A DNA stretch of 64,000 nt from Knufia peltigerae (Eukaryota > Ascomycota > Eurotiomycetes > Chaetothyriales > Trichomeriaceae): NCBI GenBank assembly GCA_030247855.1, contig JAPDRN010000073.1:118169-182168 (forward strand), given 5' to 3'. Every line of letters begins with the position of its first letter. Position 1 is the stretch's first letter. Below are positions 10,570 through 20,786 of the stretch, one piece after another. Both the position numbers and the translations under genes were made by a program. The notes under the pieces are model-generated. The model searched no databases, was not told where the DNA came from, and was given only the letters and a program-made list of their open reading frames with translations.

Positions 10570-13500
10570 TTATGGCTGCTTCGGGACACCTTTGCCCTCG
10601 CCGTCACCACCGAATCTTCCCACTGTCGCCCATTGCAGCTTCGTTCGCTTATCATCTCTTCTCTCTTGCAGACCACTCCAACCAAGCTTTTCTTCACCCA
10701 TCTTGCCCAATCCACCCTCCCGAATCCAACAACCGATAACAGCCCGAATCCAACTCAACTTCTCTTTGATTTCGTTGGTGCGAATGATCTCCGTCTCTGA
10801 GCGACGCAAAACATCCGTCATGATGTCTTCCAATGGAAAGCTGGTAGTTCCTCGCCGCTCCATTGCCTCCACTGTGATGATTCCGTGATGAGCTAGACTG
10901 ATGGCGTCAGTCGGCACCAAATAAACACAATCAACGTGGCATCGCAGTTCCTCCTTTCCTGACTCTTCGGAACGAAGGAGCAACTTTGTGTGATCGGGAA
11001 AGTTGAATTGCAATGCTCCGTCTGCGAACCTCCAGACTCCAACATTCCCTACTCGCTGGTAAAAGTGGACAAAATGTTTGCTTTTGCCATCGGCTTTACG
11101 CTCCGTTGAATCGGTGCCTCCCATCTGCTTGTTCATGTATTTGCCAAACTTGTCCAGTAAGCCCACCTCTTTCATACGTTCGGCCTCGCTTCCGACCAAA
11201 TTGGCTTGTATGGCATTGGCAGCCGGAACTTGGCCTTGGTACTTTTCCAAGTCGAGCCAGAAATGTTGAGCTGGTATGTCCACACGCTTCATATCGACTT
11301 TGTAGTCACTTTGCTCATAGAACTCCACATCATGCGCATCGCGACCTTGAGGCACAAATTGGTATTCCAGGCCTTTCGCTCGCTTTAGTGTATGTCGGCT
11401 TGCATTACGCATGACAACACAGCTACTTGGCATGTCATTGTCTTCGGAAGACTTCAGAACCATGCCGACAGTTGCATCGGAGAGGATGTATGCTATGCCA
11501 TGCCGAGTTGAATAGTCTACCCACTTTTCGACTCGGGGATATTTCGATTCCTCCCGTTCCTTTCGTGTGCCATAGGTTGGTTGCGGACGACGACCGGCCT
11601 CGTCAAGTTTTCGGGCATCTAAAGCTCTATGCATGCCCTTGAGCGAGTCGAGGACAGCAAAGGCCGACGAACGTGGGACAGAATTGGTAGCCTCGCCTTG
11701 TTCAATGATCCTCGGTTGATGTTTGGGAAGAACTTTCCTAGGAGGGGATGCAGCACGAGGCTGGCAGGCAGGTTTTTCGAGTGCCCTGTTGCAAGGTTGC
11801 AGGCTTTCGGTGGCGGCAACCGACCTATCTCGATCGTTTGCAGTGATCGGTTGTAGGGCACGAATGGGAAGGTCACCGAGTGAACCTGAAGAACTCGAGG
11901 ACGATGAATCCGGACGGACTGTTGCGTTTACTACTTGTACCATGGCACGTGACGTTTTCCTAACGATTTTCTGTTCAACAGGCGGTCTGTTGAGAGCCAT
12001 TCCACTCTTGACTCTGCGCGGCTCTGCTTTCTCAATGCCGGCTTCGATCTGTTTCGCAAGGCCATCAATTGCGTCGGGTACAGTCGCCGATCTGGGAAGT
12101 GTCTTCGACGTGTGAGAAACGGTTTCACGTAATGTGGTGCTCCTTGTTGAACGAATTGTAGCTGCTCTCAACGGCCGCTCTCTCAACAGGGCTTGATTTG
12201 GTTGCTCCGTAACCTCAGACACTTTACTTTTAGGAAGTTCAGCCAAGTTGTTTCGAGGCGCCGCTGAAGGCAGTGCCTGTTGTCGCTGTTGGGCCGCAAA
12301 GCTCTGGACTGGCCGAGCTGTCGACGACACTGATACCGAAGTAGCTCGGTACATCGATCCCGGAATGGCCGCGGTCTCTCCAGTCGAAGTAAGGGTTTCT
12401 ATCTTGTCGGCAATTGGCTTGCGACTGCGGACTCGATTCGTCATTAGGGGGTGCTTTTGGCGTGCTGTCCACTCGGCATGTGCGTCTGAAAACTGCTTGT
12501 AAAGGACTCCCGCAGGTAAAGGAATTACGGGCGCACATCCTTCTCGGTTCTCTGCTTCGATTTCCAACAAAGCGGATATGCCAGCACCAACACCAACACC
12601 AGGACGAAGTCGACCATCGGAGCCAAGTCCAACACCACATTCCCGACACAGCTTACCAAGGCTCATCCCGTAGCCAGACCGTACTCTGTCACCTCGTGGA
12701 TCGGCGTTTGCTAACCATGTCGGTGTCGTTTTGAGGCAGATCGGATCGAGCTCCTCAGCAATTGCGCCCATAGTGAAAAAATCGTGCTGGACAAGGTCAT
12801 CCATTTCAGGTCTTTCGGCGGAATTGAGGTTTAGGCAAGACGCGACAAAGTCCTTGGCTTGATGTGGAATATAGTTCTTGCTGTCTACCCTCCACTCGTA
12901 TTCTAATCCTCGAAGCTTGCTGTAGATCTCTTGCTGTGTCTTTGACTGAAATGGAGGGGTGCCCATGAGCATGGCGTAGCAGATCACACCTACTGCCCAA
13001 GTGTCGACTTTGTTGTCATGACCTCGGTTGCCAGACTTGCTCAAAATTTCTGGCGCAATGTAATTTGGCGTACCACAAAGAGTCGTTCTTCTGTCCTGTT
13101 CATCTGCCATAACAGCGGCAAGGCCAAAATCTCCGATTTTAATGTTCATGTGTGCGTCCAAGAAAATGTTTCCCATTTTGAGGTCCCGATGGATGACAGA
13201 ACGTTTGTGCATATACTTGACTCCTCCACAGATCTGGATCATGAATCTTCGAACTTCTGGAAGACTGAGGCAACTTCGAGCTTTGACCATCTCGGTGAGA
13301 CTGCCATGGGGACAGAGCTGGAGCACAACATAGGTGTAGTCCTCAATGGTAAAGGCCCTCAAGAATTCAACGATGTTCGGGTGGTGCATCTTCGCATGTA
13401 TCTGGAGTTCTGTACGGAACTTTTCCAGCATTTTTTTCTGCTCGACTTTTGCCTTGACTACCTTGAGAGCGAATATCTCTGCCGTCCGCTTCGACCTACC

Positions 13501-13737
13501 CTCGAAACATACTGCGAAACCTCCTTTCCCTAGTTTTCTGCCCATTGAGTACGTCTCAGGTGATGACCCAGGCTCTGTGATGCTCGCAGGTGGTCGCCAT
13601 TTGTCGTCGATTCGATCTGGATTCGAAGGTTTCTCCTCAGGTCTTGCTTTCAGTTCGGGTCGAGGCTTCTTCATAGCCTTTGGCAGTGGTGGTGGCTGCA
13701 TAGGGAGATTGACGGGACGAGGAGAAAGGACATCCAT
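10570..13737 (-). CDS. Polo-like serine/threonine protein kinase
   Basis: This is a single-exon gene of 1055 codons encoding a mitotic polo kinase (Cdc5/Plo1/PLKA family). The kinase domain spans about residues 62-325. It has the glycine loop GKGGFAVCFEG, the ATP-binding Lys in FALKVVK, the catalytic loop HRDLKMGN, DFG, and the APE helix in GTPNYIAPEIL. A long Ser/Thr-rich linker of about 350-730 residues follows. The polo-box region begins near residue 735 (KWVDYSTRHGIAYILSD) and the second polo box near 887 (HFVHFYQRVGNVGVWRF). Polo boxes bind primed phospho-sites and target the kinase to spindle poles and the septation machinery. The length is close to that of filamentous-fungal PLKs and much longer than the yeast and animal proteins. 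It is divergent from the OPA3-like gene. Confidence 0.93.
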   Translation of the reverse strand: MDVLSPRPVNLPMQPPPLPKAMKKPRPELKARPEEKPSNPDRIDDKWRPPASITEPGSSPETYSMGRKLGKGGFAVCFEGRSKRTAEIFALKVVKAKVEQKKMLEKFRTELQIHAKMHHPNIVEFLRAFTIEDYTYVVLQLCPHGSLTEMVKARSCLSLPEVRRFMIQICGGVKYMHKRSVIHRDLKMGNIFLDAHMNIKIGDFGLAAVMADEQDRRTTLCGTPNYIAPEILSKSGNRGHDNKVDTWAVGVICYAMLMGTPPFQSKTQQEIYSKLRGLEYEWRVDSKNYIPHQAKDFVASCLNLNSAERPEMDDLVQHDFFTMGAIAEELDPICLKTTPTWLANADPRGDRVRSGYGMSLGKLCRECGVGLGSDGRLRPGVGVGAGISALLEIEAENREGCAPVIPLPAGVLYKQFSDAHAEWTARQKHPLMTNRVRSRKPIADKIETLTSTGETAAIPGSMYRATSVSVSSTARPVQSFAAQQRQQALPSAAPRNNLAELPKSKVSEVTEQPNQALLRERPLRAATIRSTRSTTLRETVSHTSKTLPRSATVPDAIDGLAKQIEAGIEKAEPRRVKSGMALNRPPVEQKIVRKTSRAMVQVVNATVRPDSSSSSSSGSLGDLPIRALQPITANDRDRSVAATESLQPCNRALEKPACQPRAASPPRKVLPKHQPRIIEQGEATNSVPRSSAFAVLDSLKGMHRALDARKLDEAGRRPQPTYGTRKEREESKYPRVEKWVDYSTRHGIAYILSDATVGMVLKSSEDNDMPSSCVVMRNASRHTLKRAKGLEYQFVPQGRDAHDVEFYEQSDYKVDMKRVDIPAQHFWLDLEKYQGQVPAANAIQANLVGSEAERMKEVGLLDKFGKYMNKQMGGTDSTERKADGKSKHFVHFYQRVGNVGVWRFADGALQFNFPDHTKLLLRSEESGKEELRCHVDCVYLVPTDAISLAHHGIITVEAMERRGTTSFPLEDIMTDVLRRSETEIIRTNEIKEKLSWIRAVIGCWIREGGLGKMGEEKLGWSGLQERRDDKRTKLQWATVGRFGGDGEGKGVPKQP

Positions 13738-14237
13738 GTCAGGACGCGACTTATGGTCGCTAAGGATGGAAGAGGGAGATGAGTGCAGCGACGTCAGCTA
13801 TGGTGTTTGTTCATCGACTTTGGTAAGATGTTAGTCTTCTGCAAATCAATGAAGATGCATGCCAAAATACAATACAACAAGAAGCGGTGGTTGTACCTAG
13901 TTACCATGCACCCATTGGCTGTCGCTGCTTGTCAACAAAGTGCCGAAAAGGGAAGTGACGTTTGGTCGATTTAGTCTCTTGGCATCGCATCGACCCATCG
14001 AGATGCTGAGTCAGCGGCTCTTCTTCGGCCATTCGGATCTCAGGTCAAAATCCCCGACACCAACTGGTACCGCAAGCAAGACATCCTGCCTGTAATCGCA
14101 TGCTTCAGCTTTTACGAATGGAACTCTCCACGAGATGTGATATGTTGCAATAATGTATTCAAGATGGTAGATACGTTATATGAGAGTCGACCACCAGCCA
14201 GCCGGAACGCCCATAGAGCCTCGCACCGTGTGCCGAG
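13738..14237. promoter_or_regulatory. Divergent intergenic region (polo kinase / OPA3-like)
   Basis: This 500 bp stretch must contain both promoters and 5' UTRs. A CTTAG acceptor-like sequence on the minus strand just upstream of the kinase start may mark a 5' UTR intron. I identified no specific regulatory site. Confidence 0.45.
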
Positions 14238-15173
14238 ATGTCGCTCGCTCTCAAGTTCACGTCGCTGGCCGTCCGGACTTTTGCGAAACCCATAGCTGTA
14301 AGTGCTGGTCACACAGAACAGAGTGGAATATATTGACAGTTGTAGAATTTTATAAAGAAACAAGCTCGCGAACATGAGGGTTTCCGGAGAACCTGCATTT
14401 CTTTTGCCCAAACTCTTCACCGAATCGATATGCGATGGCGGATAGGGCTTTTACAAGACGCAGCAGCCGTTGAGAAGCAGGCTGCGAGAGAAGCCAAAGC
14501 AGCTGAGGCTAAAAAGCATCAACATAGTATACCCACGGTCAAAACAGAAGCACAAACAAAAGCAGAAGAGGAGGCAGCCGCGCGCGCGGCCAAAGAGGCA
14601 TCAGAGCCGCCCAAACCGCGACCGAAACCCAGGATCAAGCCTCTCTCTGAAGCTAAGGCTATTGAATCCGGTGCCACCTTCATAAGTGAAACCTTTCTAT
14701 TTGGGGTTGCGGCCGGATTGATTGTTTTCGAGTCATGGAGATCTGGCCGCAAGGAAAGCAAGCGACGAGACGACGTAGCAGAGCGTCTGAATGATCTGGA
14801 AGAATCTGAGAAAGCCGCTAGACGAGCATTGGTGGAGCTAGAGCGAGAGGTATTACGGCTTCGAGCGAAGGAAAAGAACGGCAAGCAGCACGGGACTGTG
14901 AGGATTTTGCCTCCGGAGATTTATGAGGATAAAGACGAAGAGGAAGAGGAGAAGCCTGTCGGTTGGTTCTCTCGATTGGCATCCCTCGTATCTGGAGAGA
15001 AGCCAGACAAGGAAGCGTCTGAGGCTTTGAGCAAGAATGCCCCTGGGCCTGCAGAGAAAATCCTGGTTCAGTCTGATAAGGTCTTGGAAGAAAAGCATAA
15101 GCAAGCGGTTCTAGCAGCCGAACAGAGTGCCACTGAGTCAAAGTCAGGACGAAGGGAAACAGTGGTACGGTGA
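14238..15173 (+). CDS. OPA3-like mitochondrial protein
   Basis: This is a two-exon gene (14238-14297, 14346-15173) for a protein of about 295 aa. The short first exon codes MSLALKFTSLAVRTFAKPIA. It joins in phase 0 to NFIKKQAREHEGFRRTCISF and then HRIDMRWRIGLLQ. This is the conserved N-terminal signature of the optic atrophy 3 family, which associates with mitochondrial membranes. A hydrophobic stretch (TFLFGVAAGLIVFES) near residue 110 matches the OPA3 membrane segment. The region before it is Ala/Lys/Glu-rich. The C-terminal third forms a predicted coiled coil and acidic tail longer than in animal OPA3. The nearest ATG to the large exon (14430) is internal. The 12-bp-spaced splice signals and the conserved leader support the upstream start. 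Confidence 0.87.
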
Positions 15174-16055
15174 GATGGCTTTCGAGATGAGACCTTTTGT
15201 AAGGCACCGTCTGAGCATCTGCCGAGTTAATTTTGTCCTCTCTCCAATGTACATTTTATACGAGATACCCGACTCCCAATGTCAAAAAAATTGTTTGATA
15301 TCACGATCAGTACTTGTTTCCGTTGTCATGATTGAAATCTAGGATAAGCTCGCTGTTCATAGCAGGGTATCTACCTTGCGGCGGTGGTGTCTATCAGGAC
15401 GTATAGATGTCAGTGCCACTGTCAATCAATACACTTTATACGCAGATCGAGACTATGACAGAATGCCATGATAGAAGAATGCTTAGCTCCACAAAGATTA
15501 TAGCATCAGGCTTCAGTCAAATTCTGCTATCAACATACGTTTTGTGATTGCGCGTCCACAAGGCTGCACAGACTGCTCAGCCACAAACGAAGTAGCAGCT
15601 TTGTGGCGATGGTGTGAGAGATTTGGCATTGAGCCGTGTTTAGCAGTGCCAGGTCTAGGGACGAGTTTCAGGCTAACGGGTACAGTATTGTTACAAGTAT
15701 CCATACTGCGTAGTAAGAGACAGAGAGAGATAGAAAGTGTCACAGACTGTTGGATGGTGGACTCGTTCTATACGATACCAATACGCTGTGGCTTGCTGAC
15801 CTAATTCCGCAGCCGCCGTTGGTTTTTGTATGTCATACCCAACACAACCAACAGCCATTGCGACTCGCAGCTTTAACATTGTGCCTGCGCTTTTGATTGC
15901 GACCAGGCAAGGCCGCACTTCTTTGTATCTTGTTCTTTCGACACTCTCTACCATTGCGCTTTGTATCTTCTGGCAGGTCTTGTTGTGAACCGGACCTTCA
16001 TCAACGACATCCTCCCTGCGCAGCGCGCATGTCCTAATCACAACCCTCCGTTACA
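15174..16055. other. Intergenic region upstream of myosin-I
   Basis: This 882 bp stretch contains the 3' UTR of the OPA3-like gene and the myosin promoter. The small frames on both strands show no recognisable motifs and I regard them as chance. Confidence 0.5.
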
Positions 16056-19000
16056 ATGGTAAGCCCGGTGCACATTAAAATCACGCACAGAGACATTCTG
16101 ACCCAGAGTCTAGGGTCAAACGAAGCGTCGCGAAGGCAAGTCCTCGCGTGTACCAAAATCCTCTCTCTTCGGTGGAGGAAAGTCAAGTCATGCAGATTCC
16201 GGGCAGCCACAGATCAAAAAGGCCACATTCGAAATCACCAAGAAGAAGGAAGTCGGGGTATCAGATCTTACGCTGCTGAGCAAGGTTTCCAACGAAGCTA
16301 TCAATGACAACCTAAAAAAGAGATTCGAGCATGGAGAGATTTACACCTATATTGGCCATGTGTTGGTGTCGGTCAATCCCTTCCGGGACTTGGGAATCTA
16401 CACCGACCAGGTGTTGGACGGTTATCGTGGACGGAACAGACTCGAGGTCCCTCCCCACGTCTTCGCCGTCGCCGAGTCTGCATACTATAACATGAAGGCA
16501 TACAAGGATAACCAGTGTGTCATCATTTCCGGAGAATCGGGTGCTGGCAAAACGGAAGCAGCCAAACGGTTGATGCAGTACATTGCCAATGTCTCTGGGG
16601 GTACCGATTCGAGGATTCAGAAGACGAAAGATATGGTCTTAGCCACCAACCCACTGCTTGAATCTTTCGGCAATGCCAAAACGCTGCGAAATAACAATTC
16701 GTCCCGCTTTGGAAAGTATCTGGAACTCGAATTCAACCAAAATGGTGAGCCTGTGGGCGCCAAAATCACGAATTACCTACTGGAGTCCTCGAGAGTCGTC
16801 GGACAGATCACGAACGAGCGAAACTTCCACATTTTCTATCAGTTCACCAAAGCAGCGCCGAAGGAGTACAGAGACATGTTTGGCGTTCAACAACCACAAT
16901 CCTATGTATATACCAGCAGATCCAAATGCTTCGACGTACCGGGTATAGATGATGCCAGTGATCTTAACGAGACTATTCAAGCGATGAAAATCATTGGACT
17001 GACCAAAGGCGAGCAAGACAACATTTTCCGCATGTTGGCCGCGATTTTGTGGATCGGAAACATTACCTTCCGGGAAAACGATCAGGGCGGAGTTGATATC
17101 TCGGATCAGTCAGTCGTTGATTTTGTGGCATACTTGTTAGAAGTCGAGTCAGCTCATGTCCACAAGGCGCTGACAATCAGAATTGTTGAAACGGCCCGAG
17201 GCGGTGGCAGACGAGGATCTATCTACGAATCACCTCTTAATCCCGTCCAGGCAATGGCTGTACGTGATGCGCTGGCCAAGGCTGTCTACTTTAGGCTTTT
17301 TGACTGGATTGTCTCGCGAACGAATGTCTCCCTACGAGCACAAGGAGCCGTCAAGAACACTGTCGGTATCCTCGATATTTACGGATTCGAAATCTTTGAG
17401 AAGAACTCTTTCGAACAACTGTGCATCAATTATGTCAATGAAAAGCTGCAGCAGATTTTCATCCAGCTGACACTCAAGGCTGAACAGGAAGAGTATGCAC
17501 GTGAGCAGATTCAGTGGACACCGATCAAGTATTTTGACAACAAGGTTGTCTGTTCTCTGATCGAAGACAAGAGACCGCCTGGCGTCTTTGCAGCCCTCAA
17601 TGATGCTTGTGCTACGGCTCATGCTGATTCTGGAGCCGCGGATCAAACCTTCGTGGGTCGACTGAACTTCCTGTCAAGCAACCCCAATTTCGAAAATCGA
17701 CAAGGTCAATTCATCATCAAGCATTACGCTGGTGATGTCAACTACCAGGTTGCAGGAATGACAGACAAGAACAAGGATCAGTTGTTGAAAGATCTTCTGA
17801 ACCTGGTTGGCGAGAGTTCAAACAGCTTTTTGCATGAGCTCTTCCCCGCCCAGGTCAACCAGGATGACAAACGCCGACCACCAACTGCGGGCGATAAGAT
17901 CAAGGCTTCTGCCAACGAGCTTGTCGACACTCTGATGCAGGCACAGCCATCGTACATTCGAACCATCAAGCCCAACGAGAACAAGTCGCCGAAAGAGTAT
18001 AATGAAGCGAACGTTCTTCATCAGATCAAGTATCTGGGTCTTCAGGAGAACGTCCGCATTCGGAGAGCTGGTTTTGCCTACCGCCAAGCGTTTGATAAAT
18101 TTGTCGAACGATTCGCACTGCTGTCGCCTAGATTGTCATATGCAGGTGAATACACATATACTGGTGATGTAAGGACAGCCTCGGAAATCATCTTCAAGGA
18201 CACAAGCATTCCTCAAGAAGAGTACCAGATGGGTACTACAAAGGCTTTCATTAAGAGCCCTGAAACTCTGTTCGGTTTGGAACATATGCGAGATCGATAC
18301 TGGCACAACATGGCAGTCCGCATTCAGCGAGCCTGGAGAAACTATTTGAGGTACCGAGCAGAAGCGGCGACAAGGATCCAAAGGTTTTGGCGAAAGTCCA
18401 AGGTCGGGGTTAAAGAAGTGGAATTCAGAGATCGAGGGCATCAGCTACTGGGCGGACGCAAGGAACGTCGCAGGTACAGCTTGCTCGGTTCGAGACGTTT
18501 CTTCGGCGACTACCTAGGTCTCAATATGCCTGGCGGTCAAGGACGAGTTCTGCGAGACTCCATCAATCTCAGCTCACAGGAACGATGCGTCTTCTCATCA
18601 CGATGTGAATTGCTGGTGGCCAAGTTCGGCAGGTCTTCCAAACCAATGCCCAGGATATTGGTGCTCACCAACAAGTCAGTCTATATTGTCGTTCAGGCCG
18701 TGGTCAATAACCAGCTGCAGATCTCAGCCGAAAGAACAATACCCGTGGGTGCAGTCAAATATATTTCGACGTCCAGCCTTCGGGACGACTGGTTTGCGCT
18801 TGGTGTCGGTTCGCCTCAAGAACCTGATCCTCTCATCAGTTGCGTGTTTAAGACAGAGTTCTTCCTTCAATTCAAAACCGTTGCTGTTGGAGGAATGAAT
18901 CTCAAGATTGGGCCAACTATCGAATACAATAAGAAGCCAGGAAAACCTGCCTCTGTCAAAGTTCAAAAAGACTCCACCATAACAAGAGACGATATGTATA

Positions 19001-19960
19001 AGTCAGGGACAATTCACGTTCCTCAGGGAGAAGCACCGACGTCTGTCTCGCGGCCTACTCCTCGAGGCAAAGCGATTGCGAAGCCTATTACAAGTGGCAA
19101 GCTACTCCGCCCTGGTGGGCCAGGTGGTCAGCCTTCAAAAGCCGCCTCACGAAGACCTGTGCCCGCAGCCCGGCCTGCAGCTCAAACACCACGGCCTGTC
19201 CCTACACCTGCCGCCGCACCTGTTCACCAAACTGTCACATCCCAACTGAATGGGCCCTCTTCCCATAGCCGCAATGAATCAGCCTCTTCGTTTGGCCGTG
19301 CGGCTCCGCCTCCACCTCCACCACCACCTTCTGCCGCGGCGCCCGCTGCTGCCCCATCAAAGCCTCAAGCCAAAGCCAAATACGCCTTCAATTCTCCGAA
19401 CGAGAACGAATTAAACATCAAGGCCGGAGATATTGTCGAGATTCTAAAGAAGGAAAACAATGGTGAGCCTTTCTCTTGTGCACCTTGCATTTTTGTGTCA
19501 TGTTTACTAACGCATTTGTATAGGTTGGTGGCTTTGTAAAAATGTGCAAACTCTGAAGGAAGGATGGACGCCTACAGCGTACGTCGAAGAGATTGAGCAA
19601 GCTCGTGCCGCTCCACCTCCACCTCCTCCACCGCCGGCCGCGCCACCACGAGCTGTTCCCGTGCCGGTGGTTGCGAATGGACACGCCAAACCTGGAACAC
19701 CACCAGTCATTGGCAAAGCGAAGCCGACGCCGCCTGCCCCTCCAGCGAAGAGGCCGGTGCCCGCGGCACGAAAGCCAGCAGCTTCACCTGCTCGAGATAG
19801 TGGTATGAGTCTAGGGACAGGAAGTGGAACCGATTCGGGTCGTGCTACGCCAAACAGTATTGGTGGTGGCAGTCTCGCTGGAGGACTGGCTGAGGCGTTG
19901 AGGGCGAGACAGAGTGCCATGAGTGGGAGACAGACAAAGGATGATGATGACGATTGGTAG
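16056..19960 (+). CDS. Class I myosin (fungal MyoA/Myo3-Myo5 type)
   Basis: This is the actin motor of endocytic patches and hyphal tips, about 1262 aa. Exons are 16056-16058 (the ATG alone), 16114-19462 and 19524-19960. Splicing the ATG to GGTCAAACG restores the conserved start MGQTKRREGKSS. The P-loop GESGAGKT is at about residues 141-148. The TEDS phosphosite is a Ser near residue 370 (RRGSIYESP). Two IQ-like repeats (RIQRAWRNY, RIQRFWRK) lie at about 737-763, followed by the lipid-binding TH1 tail and a Pro/Ala-rich TH2 segment. An SH3 domain spans about 1088-1145 and is split by the second intron. A Pro-rich stretch and the acidic Arp2/3-activating end DDDDDW close the protein. All key motor motifs are intact. 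Confidence 0.95.
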
Positions 19961-20786
19961 ACTTTTGAGGTATATAAAGAGCCTCGAGTTAGGCTGACCA
20001 TTGAGTCTTTTGCCAAGGAAGCGAAACCAATTTTTGTTGCCTTTTTATTTTTGTCGTTCCATATTTTTGAATTCCTTGTGACATTAAGAATGTTATTGGG
20101 CACATTTCCGAAGCTGAGGCTTGGTCGACGTTGTAGTGAGTGGCGAGTTATGGCCCTTTATCGTTGTTACTGTCACTGTTATAAGGAGACAAGCTCTTAC
20201 ATTCATACGGTCAGAAGAAGAGAAAAGAAAAGAAGAACAAAAACAGGAGGAAACCGAGTTGGTTGAATACGTTTTCTTGCAATTTCTGTCTGTGTTGATT
20301 TGTTCCACGAAACACAATGCAAAGGAATTCTCTTCCCCCTTCGAAAAACCTTTCAAGGGTTCATGGTATTTTGTTTTGTTGGTTTATCGCAAGCTCGGGG
20401 TGCTCCTGTACGATGGCCATCGCTCCTCCAACCGGTTGAATGAATCAATTTCCTGGTGAGAGAGCGAGATTTTAGGCCTTCATATCTTGCAAGCGAATTG
20501 AATCGAAATCGAATTCGAGATCTCAACAACAACAACATCATCACACCCCTTTTTCCTTGAGGACACAATCAAGGATATCGTCGAAAGAGAGCCTTGGTTG
20601 TCCACACCTCAGAGAAAGAAAGAACTAAAAGAGCATCACTAATCATTCCGTTGTCTCTCCATTCGCAAAGAAAGAAAAATCACAACTTGTTGTTTTCTTC
20701 TGCACAAGTGACATAGGTCTGCCTGTGGCTAACTCGTGACCGCCACTCCTCATGGAAGGAATGGACGAGATCACTGGCACAGAAAC
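19961..20786. other. Convergent intergenic region
   Basis: This gap lies between the 3' ends of myosin-I and the cysteine-module protein. It includes a purine-rich AGAAAAG tract near 20215-20250. Short frames here carry no motifs, and I see no gene. Confidence 0.5.
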
